Assembly: GCF_001477625.1 (NCBI RefSeq)
Contig: NZ_CP013692.1
Location: 4,216,001 to 4,280,000 of the forward strand
Source: Paucibacter sp. KCTC 42545
Lineage (GTDB): Bacteria > Pseudomonadota > Gammaproteobacteria > Burkholderiales > Burkholderiaceae_C
Length of the DNA stretch: 64,000 nt
Reading direction: 5' to 3'
Part shown: one piece after another, positions 9,761-20,607 of the stretch
Position numbering within the stretch: the first letter of the stretch is position 1
Layout: each line of letters begins with the position of its first letter
Notes under the pieces: model-generated
Told to the model about the DNA's origin: nothing
Databases searched by the model: none
The model's input: the letters and a program-made list of their open reading frames with translations, nothing else
Position numbers and translations under genes: made by a program

Positions 9761-10234
9761 TCAAGCCTTGCGTGGACCGTTCAGCACGCGGCCGAGCAGT
9801 TGCTGCAATTCGGCACGCGCAGCAGCGCGCAGCGCCTCGGACGAGGCGCTGGGAAAAAGTTTGCGATCAAAGGGCGAACGCAAGCGCACCACCCACAAAC
9901 CGGGTGGCAGCAAGGGCTGTTGCTCGAAAGCGGCACGAATCTGCCGCTTCAGCAGCGAGCGCGTGACCGAGCGTTTGGCATGCCGTTTCGGCACCACCAC
10001 ACCCAGCCAAGCGCCCTCGGGCGGCAACTCTTCCACAGGGCTGTGGGCGACTTGTGTATCGCCTGTTGATAACTCGCCTTGAGCTGTGGACAAAGCCAGC
10101 GCCAAACGGGCGGGCTTAGGCAGCTTCGACGGCATCGCAGCCAAGTGATGCACAGCAAAGTGATTGCTACGCGCACGGCTGGGCTTGCCCAGCACGCGTT
10201 CAAAATCGGCCGATCGCACGATGCGGCCAATCAC
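9761..10234 (-). CDS. rnpA: Ribonuclease P protein component, with an unusual insertion
   Basis: 157 residues, longer than the usual 110-135. RnpA binds the RNase P RNA and helps mature tRNA 5' ends. The basic motif is recognisable as KRHAKRSVTRSLLKRQIR (the RNR-type region), with FDRKLFP nearer the C-terminus. Residues about 50-75 (TAQGELSTGDTQVAHS and following) form an insertion between the first strands. The DNA coding it carries several DnaA-box-like 9-mers. The start is GTG 10234, 17 nt after the rpmH stop. Confidence 0.95.
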   Translation of the reverse strand: MIGRIVRSADFERVLGKPSRARSNHFAVHHLAAMPSKLPKPARLALALSTAQGELSTGDTQVAHSPVEELPPEGAWLGVVVPKRHAKRSVTRSLLKRQIRAAFEQQPLLPPGLWVVRLRSPFDRKLFPSASSEALRAAARAELQQLLGRVLNGPRKA

Positions 10235-10251
10235 AAGACCGGGGTCTTGGC

Positions 10252-10386
10252 TCAGACAGCCAGACGCTTACGGCCCTTGGCGCGGCGCGCAGCGATGACA
10301 GCGCGGCCGCCGCGTGTCTTCATGCGGACGAGGAAACCGTGAGTGCGGGCGCGACGGGTCTTGGATGCTTGGTAAGTGCGTTTCAT
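10252..10386 (-). CDS. rpmH: 50S ribosomal protein L34
   Basis: 44 residues, the standard L34 length: [19 protein letters not shown] through GRKRLAV, very basic throughout. It is a late-assembling large-subunit protein. It is first in the minus-strand block with rnpA, yidD and yidC, and diverges from dnaA across the origin region. The proteobacterial L34 N-terminus is normally MKRTYQPS; here the Pro is Ala. Confidence 0.98.
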   Translation of the reverse strand: MKRTYQASKTRRARTHGFLVRMKTRGGRAVIAARRAKGRKRLAV

Positions 10387-10731
10387 GATGGAGGCCTCTT
10401 GAGAAGGTCTAAGGACGTCGGGTGACGCTTTAGCTGTTGTTGGCGAAAAATCGCCGGATGCAAATAGATTTGCGCTCTGCGGTGCAGTCCTCAGGCAACT
10501 GCCCACAAGGGGCGGCGGCCTGCGGGATACCCCGCGCCAGAGCGCTTTCAATGCCTTTGGCTCCTGCCAAGCTTGTGCCTTGCTTGAAGTCAAGCTCGGC
10601 CAAGGGCTACGCAAGGTTGACTAGCAACCTGCTCACTCCAACATCATCCAGCGTCCGGAAAACCCGCGATTACAACAAATTTCTGCCACTAGGTCAATCC
10701 CTGAGCACAAAGCCATCGGGTTTACCTGACA

Positions 10732-10760
10732 TTGACGGGCTCGAAAAAACTGTGGATAAC
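10732..10760 (+). promoter_or_regulatory. dnaA promoter overlapping a DnaA box
   Basis: TTGACG (10732-10737), a 17-nt spacer and GATAAC (10755-10760) make a credible sigma-70 promoter 60 nt before the dnaA ATG. The perfect DnaA box at 10751-10759 covers the -10 element, which fits DnaA autorepression. Confidence 0.6.
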
Positions 10761-10819
10761 CTTGGCTTGGCCGGCCCTAAACCCGTACAATTCGGCCGCT
10801 CTAGAACAAGTTTTCCACA

Positions 10820-12367
10820 ATGAGCGTAGATATGCAAAGCGTAGGGATGCAAGGCGAGAATTCGCAGGGCGCAGACACGCTGGGAGCGGACCTTTGGCAA
10901 CGCGGATGTGAGCGTTTGGCCACCGAGTTGCCCGAACAACAATTCAACACCTGGATTCGCCCCTTGCCGCCGGCCATGGTGGCCGAAGGCGTGGGCGCCG
11001 ATGGCCTGGTGTTTTCGCTGCGGGTGCCCAACCGCTTCAAGCTGGACTGGATCCGCAACCAGTACGCCGGCCGCATCGAATCCATTTTGACCGAGTTGGC
11101 CGGCAAACCGGCCCGCCTGGAACTGGCCCTGGCCGCCCGCGAACCGATGGCACGCGCCGTGGCCGCTCCGGCAAATACCGTCGCCGCCAATCAGCCCATG
11201 GCTGTCGGCCAGGTGCTGCACAACGGCCTGCGGCCGGTGTCCGCCGGCCCGAGCCCAGCCCCAATGGCGCCCGCCAATGGCCCGCTCACTCACGGCCAGC
11301 CCGTGGCGCAAGCCCCTGCGCCGCAGAACCTGCCGCCCAGCGCCAGCCGCCACCGCATCAATAGCGCGCTGACTTTTGACAACCTCGTCCCCGGCCGCGC
11401 CAACCAGATGGCACGCACCGCCGCCCTGCATGTGGCCGGCGCACCGGGTGCGATGTACAACCCGCTGTTCATTTACGGCGGCGTGGGCCTGGGCAAGACC
11501 CATTTGATCCACGCCGTGGGCAATGCCTTGCTGAAGGACAAGCCCGATGCGCGCGTGCTTTATCTGCACGCCGAGCAGTTCATCTCCGACGTGGTGAAGA
11601 ACTACCAGCGCAAGACTTTTGATGAGTTGAAGGCCAAGTACCACTCGCTCGATCTGCTGCTGATCGACGATGTGCAGTTCTTCGCCGGCAAAGAGCGCAC
11701 GCAGGAGGAGTTCTTCAACGCCTTCGAAGCCCTGCTGGCCAAGCGCGCCCACATCATCATGACCAGCGACACCTACCCCAAGGGTCTGGCCGATATCGAT
11801 GAGCGCCTAACCAGCCGTTTCGACGCCGGCCTGACGGTGGCTATCGAGCCGCCCGAGCTGGAAATGCGCGTGGCGATTCTGATCAAAAAGGCAGAAGCTG
11901 AGCAAACGCCCATGCCCGAGGACGTGGCCTTCTTCATCGCCAAGAATGTGCGCGCCAACGTGCGCGAGCTGGAAGGCGCGCTGCGCAAGGTGCTGGCCTA
12001 CAGCCGCTTCAGCCACAAGGAAATCAATATCCAGCTGGCCCGCGAGGCGCTGAAAGACCTGCTCTCGATCCAGAACCGCCAAGTGTCTGTGGAGAACATC
12101 CAGAAGACGGTGGCCGACTTCTACAAGATCAAGATCGCCGATATGTACAGCAAGAAGCGCCCGGCCAGCATTGCCCGGCCGCGCCAGATTGCCATGTACC
12201 TGGCCAAGGAAATGACGCAAAAGAGCCTGCCCGAGATCGGCGAGCTGTTCGGCGGCCGCGACCACACCACCGTGCTGCACGCGGTGCGCAAAATCGGTGG
12301 CGAGCGGCAGAAGAACACCGAGCTCAACCAGCAATTGCACGTGCTGGAACAGACGCTCAAAGGCTGA
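10820..12367 (+). CDS. dnaA: Chromosomal replication initiator DnaA
   Basis: 515 residues. It binds DnaA boxes, forms an ATP-dependent filament, opens oriC and loads the helicase. Domain I is at about 20-105 ([17 protein letters not shown]). A long Pro/Ala-rich domain II runs to about 185. The AAA+ domain has Walker [11 protein letters not shown] near 220 and Walker [11 protein letters not shown] near 280. Domain IV ends with the box-recognition signature [12 protein letters not shown]. It is slightly longer than E. coli DnaA (467) because of domain II. ATG 10820 directly follows a DnaA-box-like 9-mer. Confidence 0.99.
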   Translation: MSVDMQSVGMQGENSQGADTLGADLWQRGCERLATELPEQQFNTWIRPLPPAMVAEGVGADGLVFSLRVPNRFKLDWIRNQYAGRIESILTELAGKPARLELALAAREPMARAVAAPANTVAANQPMAVGQVLHNGLRPVSAGPSPAPMAPANGPLTHGQPVAQAPAPQNLPPSASRHRINSALTFDNLVPGRANQMARTAALHVAGAPGAMYNPLFIYGGVGLGKTHLIHAVGNALLKDKPDARVLYLHAEQFISDVVKNYQRKTFDELKAKYHSLDLLLIDDVQFFAGKERTQEEFFNAFEALLAKRAHIIMTSDTYPKGLADIDERLTSRFDAGLTVAIEPPELEMRVAILIKKAEAEQTPMPEDVAFFIAKNVRANVRELEGALRKVLAYSRFSHKEINIQLAREALKDLLSIQNRQVSVENIQKTVADFYKIKIADMYSKKRPASIARPRQIAMYLAKEMTQKSLPEIGELFGGRDHTTVLHAVRKIGGERQKNTELNQQLHVLEQTLKG

Positions 12368-12491
12368 TCGACCGCCCGGCCAAACACTTGGCCGCAAAGA
12401 CATGGTTTCCATGCGGCAGAAACAGCCCATAACTAAGTCAAAATGCGCGGTGTTTCGCGCGCGCGCTCCAGACAAATGAAAAGAGGTTGAC

Positions 12492-13613
12492 ATGATTGTG
12501 TTGAAAGCCACCCAGGACAAGGTACTGACCGCCTTGCAGGCCGTCGCCGGCATCGTCGAGCGGCGTCACACCTTGCCCATCCTGGCCAATGTGCTGATAC
12601 GCAAGACCGGCGGCTCGCTGGAGCTGACCACCAGCGACCTGGAAATCCAGGTGCGCACCACCGCCGAGCTGGGCGGTGATGCGGGCGACTTCACCACCAC
12701 CGTGGGTGCGCGCAAGCTGATCGACATCCTGCGCTCCATGCCTTCGGACCAGACCGTCTCGCTGACGGCCAACGCCTCCAAGCTGACGCTGCAGGGTGGC
12801 AAAAGCCGCTTCACCCTGCAGACCCTGCCCTCGGATGACTTCCCCCTGGTGCAAGAGGCGGCCGACTTCGGCCCCGCCTTCAGCGTTCCGCAAAAGACGC
12901 TGAAGCACCTGATCAACCAGGTGCACTTCTCGATGGCGGTGCATGACATCCGCTATTACCTGAACGGCATCTTGTTCGTCGCCGAAGGCAAGAACCTCAC
13001 GCTCGTCGCCACCGACGGCCACCGCCTGGCCCTGGCCCAGGCCGAGCTGGAAACCGAAATCCCCAAGCAAGAAGTCATCTTGCCGCGCAAGACCGTGCTG
13101 GAACTGATGCGCTTGCTCAAAGACGGCAAGGGTGAAGACGATAGCCAGCCCATCGAGATGCGCTTCGCCGGCAACCAGGCCAAGTTCAGCTTCTCGGGCA
13201 TGGAGTTCGTCACCAAGCTGGTGGAAGGCAAGTTCCCAGACTACAACCGCGTCATCCCCAAGAACCACAAGTTCAATGTGACCCTGGGCCGCACGACGCT
13301 GCTGTCCTCGCTGCAGCGCGCTGCGATTCTGACCAGCGAAAAGTTCAAGGCCGTGCGCCTGAGCTTCGAGCCGGGCCTGCTGAGCATCGCCTCCAGCAAT
13401 GCTGAGCAAGAAGAGGCCAAGGAAGAAATCGAAATCGATTACGGCGGCGACCTGATCGAAACCGGCTTCAACGTGACCTATCTGATGGACGTGTTGCAGA
13501 ACATGAGCCAAGACATGGTCAGCATCGATTTGAACGACAGCTCGGCCAGCGCCCTGATCACCATCCCTGAGCAGAGCGGCTTCAAATACGTCGTCATGCC
13601 CATGCGCATCTAA
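12492..13613 (+). CDS. dnaN: DNA polymerase III beta subunit (sliding clamp)
   Basis: 373 residues, a normal length for this ring-forming processivity clamp of three repeated domains per monomer. It starts MIVLKATQDKVLTALQAVAG with ERRHTLPILANVLI and ends with the conserved clamp C-terminus YVVMPMRI, which forms part of the partner-binding pocket. AGAGG lies upstream of ATG 12492. It is 124 bp after dnaA and 111 bp before gyrB, in the standard dnaA-dnaN-gyrB order. Confidence 0.99.
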   Translation: MIVLKATQDKVLTALQAVAGIVERRHTLPILANVLIRKTGGSLELTTSDLEIQVRTTAELGGDAGDFTTTVGARKLIDILRSMPSDQTVSLTANASKLTLQGGKSRFTLQTLPSDDFPLVQEAADFGPAFSVPQKTLKHLINQVHFSMAVHDIRYYLNGILFVAEGKNLTLVATDGHRLALAQAELETEIPKQEVILPRKTVLELMRLLKDGKGEDDSQPIEMRFAGNQAKFSFSGMEFVTKLVEGKFPDYNRVIPKNHKFNVTLGRTTLLSSLQRAAILTSEKFKAVRLSFEPGLLSIASSNAEQEEAKEEIEIDYGGDLIETGFNVTYLMDVLQNMSQDMVSIDLNDSSASALITIPEQSGFKYVVMPMRI

Positions 13614-13633
13614 CGACAGCTAACGAATCAATC

Positions 13634-13667
13634 AAGCGGGCTTGTGGTTTTCTAACCCGGCCCGCTT
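13634..13667 (+). terminator. dnaN-gyrB intergenic hairpin
   Basis: AAGCGGGC (13634-13641) pairs perfectly with GCCCGCTT (13660-13667), and the loop can extend through GGTT/AACC. A short CAGTGCTTTT follows. It may be a weak terminator or attenuator between dnaN and gyrB, or an RNA processing site. Confidence 0.5.
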
Positions 13668-13679
13668 CAGTGCTTTTAA

Positions 13680-16319
<2,640 letters not shown>

Positions 16320-16350
16320 TTTTTTCGAATCGCGTAGGCCGCCAAATTAA

Positions 16351-16401
16351 TTGCGACTCGCGCCACTCGTTTGCGACTGGCGGACGTTAGTTGTTGCGAC
16401 T
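16351..16401 (+). repeat. Three direct TTGCGACT repeats
   Basis: TTGCGACT occurs at 16351, 16371 and 16394, twice followed by GGC, in a 50-bp stretch just after the gyrB stop. Iterated short repeats at 20-23 bp spacing look like the multiple transposase-binding repeats of an IS21-type end, so this could be a solitary transposon-end scar. No matching opposite end was seen. Confidence 0.5.
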
Positions 16402-16464
16402 GGCCTATAGCTAGCTAATTGGGCAGTGCCGGGGGGCGTTAGGTAAGAGCCGCTGGCACTTCTT

Positions 16465-16496
16465 GTCCTGCTAGCTCACCTAGCAGGACGCTTTTT
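16465..16496 (+). terminator. gyrB intrinsic terminator
   Basis: A perfect 10-bp stem, GTCCTGCTAG (16465-16474) with CTAGCAGGAC (16480-16489), has a 5-nt loop and is followed by GCTTTTTC. It lies 145 bp after the gyrB stop, beyond the TTGCGACT repeats. Confidence 0.92.
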
Positions 16497-16598
16497 CTGG
16501 CCGACGCTGAATAGCGCCTGTCGAGCTTGAGACAAGCTTCAAGGCTAGAGCTGGAACTTGGTCGCCATTCCCCCCAGTACTAGAGAACCTTAAGGCCC

Positions 16599-16699
16599 AT
16601 GGGCATACTGACACTGCAGTGGCCAGAGCGCTTGTACTACCGAGACCAGCTCCGTGCGGGACGATATGCCGCCCTCGCAGACGCAGAAGGCTTCCAGGC
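16599..16699 (+). pseudogene. Short coding fragment cut by the IS21 end
   Basis: ATG 16599 opens a frame with plausible codon use (QWPERLYYRDQLRAGRYAAL) that runs straight into the IS21 left end and stops inside it. It may be the 5' part of an island gene disrupted by the element. The right flank at 22231 does not give an unambiguous continuation because no target duplication is visible. Low certainty. Confidence 0.3.
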
Positions 16700-16816
16700 T
16701 GTTGGCGCCGACCGAAAACTGAGCCACTTTTAGGGGCTGTGCCGACCCAAAATTGAGCCAGGTGTTTCATCTACTCTGCTGCTTTTTTAAGCGGCGGGGT
16801 GCAAGGAGTGATCACC

Positions 16817-18346
16817 ATGGACATGATTGGCAAGATCCGGCGTTTGCACCGCCGAGACAAGAAGTCAGTGCGCGAGATTTCGCGCATGACTGGCTTGTCC
16901 CGCAACACCGTGGCGAAGTGGCTGAATGGCCCTGCGCCGTCGACCAGCCCTAAGTACAGCAGGGCTGAGCAGGCCAATAAGTTGACGGCTTTCCACGAGA
17001 CGATCAGGCAAGCCTTGAAGGCTGACGGGCATCGCCCGAAGCATGAGCGTCGCACGGGTCGAGCCTTGTTTGCAGAGATCAAGGCTGCCGGCTACGAGGG
17101 CAGCTATTCGCGCCTCACCGACTTCATCCGCGATTGGCGTCAGGGCGAAGGCCAGGCGGCATTGGTGAGTGCCTTTGTACCGCTGACGTTTGAGTTGGGC
17201 GAAGCCTTCCAGTTCGACTGGAGCGAGGAAGGTTTGGTTGTAGGCGGCATCTATTACCGCATGCAGGTCTCGCACATGAAGCTGTGCGCCAGCCGGGCGT
17301 TCTGGCTCGTGGCCTACCCGAGCCAGGGGCACGAGATGCTATTCGATGCCCATACCCGCAGCTTTGCGGCCTTGGGCGGCGTGGCCAGGCGCGGCATCTA
17401 CGACAACATGAAGACGGCTGTGGACAAGGTCTTGAAGGGCAAGGGCCGGGTCGTCAACGAGCGCTTCGGGGTGATGTGCGCGCACTACTTGTTCGACCCC
17501 GACTTCTGCAATGTGGCCTCGGGCTGGGAGAAGGGAGTCGTGGAGAAGAATGTGCAGGACAGCCTCCGGCGCATTTGGATTGACGCCGCCCAGCAGCGCT
17601 TTGGCTCCTTCACCGAGCTCAATGTCTGGTTGGCGGCACGCTGCCGGGCGCTGTGGGAGGAGGTCCGACACCCGGTGCATGAGCAGTTCAGCTTGGCCGA
17701 GATGCTGGAGCATGAGCGCCTGCACCTGATGCCAATGCCTGCTGCGTTTGATGGCTATGTCGAGAAGTCCTCCAGAGTGAGCAGTACCTGCCTGGTGACG
17801 ATGGCGCGCAATCGCTATTCGGTGCCTTGCGAGTGGGCAGGCCAGAGGGTCAGCGTCAGGCTGTATCCGAATCATGTCGTGGTGGTGGCGGATGACGCCG
17901 TGGTGGCCCGGCACGAACGACTGTCGGACCGTGGGCAGACCCACTACGACTGGCAGCACTATGTGCCGCTGCTGGAGCGCAAACCCGGTGCATTGAGAAA
18001 TGGTGCGCCGTTCAGCGACCTGCCTGAGCCGCTGCAAAGGCTTCGCCGGGGCTTGCTGCGCGAGGAAGGCGGTGACCGCGTGATGGCGAAGGTGCTGGCC
18101 ATCGTGCCGAAGGCGGGGCTGGACACCGTCTTGGTGGCGGTCGAATTGGCACTGGAGAAGCTGCCGCCGTCGGGGCGCGTCAGCGTGGAACATGTGGTCA
18201 ATGTGCTGAGCCGCTTGAATGAGCCGTCAGCACCCGCGCCTGTGGACGGCGTGCTGCAGGTCTCCAAACCTGTTTGCAGCGACACCGCACAGTACGACCG
18301 CCTGCGTGACAAGCTCGGCAGCGAGGAGGTGCATCATGAAGCGTGA
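16817..18346 (+). CDS. istA: IS21-family transposase IstA
   Basis: 509 residues from ATG 16817, with AAGGAG 8 nt upstream. It has an N-terminal HTH (KSVREISRMTGLSRNTVAKWL), then an rve/DDE core whose first Asp is in FQFDWSEEG. The second acidic block is RRGIYDNMKTAV and the Glu is in the EKGVVEKNVQD region. The C-terminal Mu-transposase-like domain contains NRYSVPCEW. It catalyses cut-and-paste transposition with the IstB ATPase, whose start codon overlaps the istA 3' end by 11 nt. The gene looks intact, but its partner istB is disrupted. Confidence 0.93.
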   Translation: MDMIGKIRRLHRRDKKSVREISRMTGLSRNTVAKWLNGPAPSTSPKYSRAEQANKLTAFHETIRQALKADGHRPKHERRTGRALFAEIKAAGYEGSYSRLTDFIRDWRQGEGQAALVSAFVPLTFELGEAFQFDWSEEGLVVGGIYYRMQVSHMKLCASRAFWLVAYPSQGHEMLFDAHTRSFAALGGVARRGIYDNMKTAVDKVLKGKGRVVNERFGVMCAHYLFDPDFCNVASGWEKGVVEKNVQDSLRRIWIDAAQQRFGSFTELNVWLAARCRALWEEVRHPVHEQFSLAEMLEHERLHLMPMPAAFDGYVEKSSRVSSTCLVTMARNRYSVPCEWAGQRVSVRLYPNHVVVVADDAVVARHERLSDRGQTHYDWQHYVPLLERKPGALRNGAPFSDLPEPLQRLRRGLLREEGGDRVMAKVLAIVPKAGLDTVLVAVELALEKLPPSGRVSVEHVVNVLSRLNEPSAPAPVDGVLQVSKPVCSDTAQYDRLRDKLGSEEVHHEA

Positions 18347-18957
18347 TGTGGTGATCGAGCTCAAACAACTGCGCTTGAACGGCATGGCCGGCGCCTGGGC
18401 CGATTTGCTTGAACAAAGCGAGAGCGGCGGCGCCGGATTCGGTGCTGAACTCGGCACTGAGTCCGGGCCGCAAAATTCGCTCTGGCTGCTGGAGCATTTG
18501 CTGCAAGCCGAGGCCGCCGACCGGGCGCTACGCTCGGTCAGTCACCAGATGCATGCGGCCAAATTCCCGCTCCACCGCGACCTGGCCGGCTTCAACTTCG
18601 ACGGTGCCGAGGTGGACCATCAGCTGATCCTTCAACTGACCGGGGTGAAGTTCACTGACAGCGCGCACAACGTCGTGATGGTGGGTGGACCCGGCACCGG
18701 CAAGACACATCTGGCCATCGCCATCGGCGTGGCCGGCATCACCAAGCATGGCAAACGCGTGCGCTTCTATTCGACGGTTGACTTGGTCAATGCGCTGGAG
18801 CAAGAGAAGGCGCAAGGCAAGGCCGGGCGCATCGCCACCAGCTTGTTGCGGATGGACTTGGTCATTCTTGATGAACTGGGCTACTTGCCCTTCAGCCAAG
18901 CCGGCGGGGCCTTGCTGTTCCATTTGCTGAGCAAGCTGTACGAGCACACCAGCATCC
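18336..18957 (+). pseudogene. istB: istB 5' part, interrupted by an IS3-family element
   Basis: IstB is the AAA+ helper ATPase of IS21 transposition. The 5' fragment has a strong GAGGAGG site before ATG 18336, Walker A GGPGTGKTHLA and Walker B LVILDELGYLP. It stops being istB at 18957, where the IS3 element enters after the codons for YEHTSI. The 3' part resumes at 20259. Joining 18336-18957 to 20259-20488 gives exactly 284 codons including stop, with the junction reading [10 protein letters not shown], which confirms a simple insertion. Confidence 0.93.
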
Positions 18958-18996
18958 TGACCTTGCCCCTCTTCCCCGGAGTTCTTAGCAACCTTG

Positions 18997-19872
18997 TTAC
19001 GCGGCTTTATCCTGCTGGGCCGCGTGCCAGTTTTTCTCAAACGTCATGGGGCTGACGTAGCCCAGGGTCGAGTGAATTCGACTGTGGTTGTAGAAGGTCA
19101 ACCAGGCAATCACTTCATCCTTGGCCTGCCGTTTTGTGCTGAACTTCTGACCGTGTAGCCGGCCCACTTTCAGTCGCCCCCACAGGCTCTCCGTCGGCGC
19201 ATTGTCCCAGCAATCACCCTTGCCGCTCATCGATGAGCGCATGCCGAATTTCTTCAAGTCGCCTTGAAATTCTCGGCTGCAATACTGGCTTCCGCGGTCG
19301 CTGTGGAAAATCAGCCCAGGCGCCGGTCGACGCCGAAACCAGGCCATGCGCAGGGCGTCCGTGATCAGGCTGGTTTGCATATGGTCCTGCATGCTCCAGC
19401 CCACCACTTGCCGGCTGTGCAGGTCGACGACCGCCGCCAGATAGAGCCAGCCTTCAGCCGTCTCGATGTAGGTGATGTCACTGGTCCACTTCTGATTCGG
19501 AGCCTGCGCCTTAAAGTCCCGCCGCAGCAGATTTGGCGCCACCGGCAGGCTGTGCTTGCTGTCCGTGGTCACAACAAATTTGCGCTGGCCGCGCGCACGA
19601 ATCCCGTGACGCTGCATCAACTTGCGCACCCGTTCCTTGCCCACTCGATGTCCACGCGCAACCAGCTCCTTGGCCATGCGAGGCCAGCCGTACTCCTGAC
19701 CCACTTCGCCATGGACTGCGCGGATGTGGGTCAGCACCGCTTCATCGCTCAAACGCGGCGTGGCGTCCTTGCTGGGCCTTCTGGCGGCCTTGGCCTTCTG
19801 GTGTTCGAAATAGCCGCTCACGCTCACATCCAGGACCTTGCAGCTCAGGCTAACCGGCCACTGAGTCTTCAT
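18997..19872 (-). CDS. IS3-family transposase OrfB (DDE catalytic part)
   Basis: 291 residues as a separate frame; in life it is probably made as an OrfAB fusion. It contains HTH_21 (GQEYGWPRMAKEL, KLMQRHGIRA), then the rve domain with first Asp in KWTSDITYIET, second in FHSDRGSQY and Glu in NAPTESLWGRLK, spaced as in IS3-group DDE enzymes. ATG 19872 overlaps the OrfA stop (ATGA), but the frame is open back into OrfA through the slip site. Confidence 0.93.
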   Translation of the reverse strand: MKTQWPVSLSCKVLDVSVSGYFEHQKAKAARRPSKDATPRLSDEAVLTHIRAVHGEVGQEYGWPRMAKELVARGHRVGKERVRKLMQRHGIRARGQRKFVVTTDSKHSLPVAPNLLRRDFKAQAPNQKWTSDITYIETAEGWLYLAAVVDLHSRQVVGWSMQDHMQTSLITDALRMAWFRRRPAPGLIFHSDRGSQYCSREFQGDLKKFGMRSSMSGKGDCWDNAPTESLWGRLKVGRLHGQKFSTKRQAKDEVIAWLTFYNHSRIHSTLGYVSPMTFEKNWHAAQQDKAA

Positions 19873-20192
19873 TTCTTGAATCCAGGCGTACCTTGCAGAA
19901 GATCCTGCGCAAAGTACGCCGCCGCTTTTTTTGCGATGTCTCGCTCCATCGTCATCCGAGCCAATTCGGCCCTCAAGCGCGCTAACTCCATCTGCTCAGG
20001 CGTCACAGGCTTGTCGCCGGCTCCGCTCAACTTCCCGTCCTCGCTGAGCCGTACCCAGTTGCTCAGACTGGCCTTGGGTATGCCCAAAATCTGCGCCGTC
20101 ACCGCGGCCGACTGCCCGCCCTTGACCAGGCGAACCGCCTCCATCTTGAACTCCAGCGTGTACTTGCCACGCACCTGCTTTTGCTGACTCAT
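19869..20192 (-). CDS. IS3-family OrfA (DNA-binding part)
   Basis: 107 residues with an HTH of HTH_Tnp_1 type (YTLEFKMEAVRLVKGGQS, then AQILGIPKASLSNWV) and a C-terminal leucine-zipper-like coiled coil (ELARLRAELARMTMERDIAKK). It binds the IS ends and, made alone, usually represses. Near its end it carries the A7G heptamer at which ribosomes can move into the OrfB frame. Confidence 0.93.
   Translation of the reverse strand: MSQQKQVRGKYTLEFKMEAVRLVKGGQSAAVTAQILGIPKASLSNWVRLSEDGKLSGAGDKPVTPEQMELARLRAELARMTMERDIAKKAAAYFAQDLLQGTPGFKK
19925..19933 (-). promoter_or_regulatory. Programmed -1 frameshift site (AAAAAAAG)
   Basis: Seven A's followed by G on the minus strand within GCA AAA AAA GCG of orfA. 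After a -1 slip the frame stays open through YAWIQEMKTQWPV into orfB, the normal N-terminus of IS3 OrfB domains. This is the standard A6G-type control for making OrfAB transposase. Confidence 0.85.
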
Positions 20193-20258
20193 TTCATCGT
20201 TCCTCGCTCTGATTTCATCACGAGCTAAGAACTCCGTTTTTTGGGGACAAGGTCATCC

Positions 20259-20488
20259 TGATCACGACCAACCTGGACTTCGCCGAATGGTCCAGCGTGT
20301 TCGGCGACGCGAAGATGACCAGAGCGCTACTGGACCGACTCACGCACCACTGCCACATCGTCGAAACCGGCAATGAAAGCTACCGACTGCTGCACAGCTC
20401 AGCGGTGGCGAAGACGCGCATCAAGGCCAGGGAGCAGGCCCGCAAAAGCGGCAAGACGGAGCCGCCGGAAGAGGCCAAAACGGACTGA
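20259..20488 (+). pseudogene. istB: istB 3' part, separated by the IS3 insertion
   Basis: It continues the istB frame with [34 protein letters not shown] and a basic C-terminal tail. It has no start codon of its own, so it is not an independent gene. See the 5' fragment at 18336-18957 for the in-frame reconstruction. Confidence 0.93.
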
Positions 20489-20607
20489 TTCAAAACCAGC
20501 TTCAGCACAGGAAGGAGGTCAAGCAAGAGTCACGAGACCTACACTTATCCACAGCCCGGCTTCAAAAGCCGGCACGTTTGCCTGGCTCAATATTCAGTCG
20601 GCACGGT

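Larger units (their letters stand above)
10030..10819. other. oriC: Probable replication origin region (oriC)
   Basis: It lies between rpmH/rnpA and dnaA, the usual proteobacterial position, and the flanking genes diverge. A perfect DnaA box lies at 10751-10759 (TGTGGATAA; TTATCCACA on minus), with a near match TTTTCCACA at 10811-10819 touching the dnaA start codon. Further near matches sit inside rnpA: TGTTGATAA 10064-10072, TGTGGACAA 10085-10093 and a weaker one near 10031. The 433-bp gap also has A-rich patches near 10443 and 10673. The dnaA-dnaN gap has no box. The unwinding element cannot be fixed by eye. Confidence 0.7.
18958..20255 (-). mobile_element. IS3-family element, 1298 bp, inside istB
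   Basis: The ends are TGACCTTGCCCC at 18958 and its near complement ending GGGGACAAGGTCA at 20255. The terminal inverted repeats share a further GGAGTTCTTAGC block. TCC is duplicated on both sides (18955-18957 and 20256-20258), as expected of IS3 elements. The two overlapping reading frames on the minus strand, joined by an A7G slip site, look complete, so it may be active. Confidence 0.95.

Noticed and set aside
12368..12491. dnaA-dnaN gap as the origin
   Set aside because: No DnaA-box match in this gap; the boxes are on the other side of dnaA.
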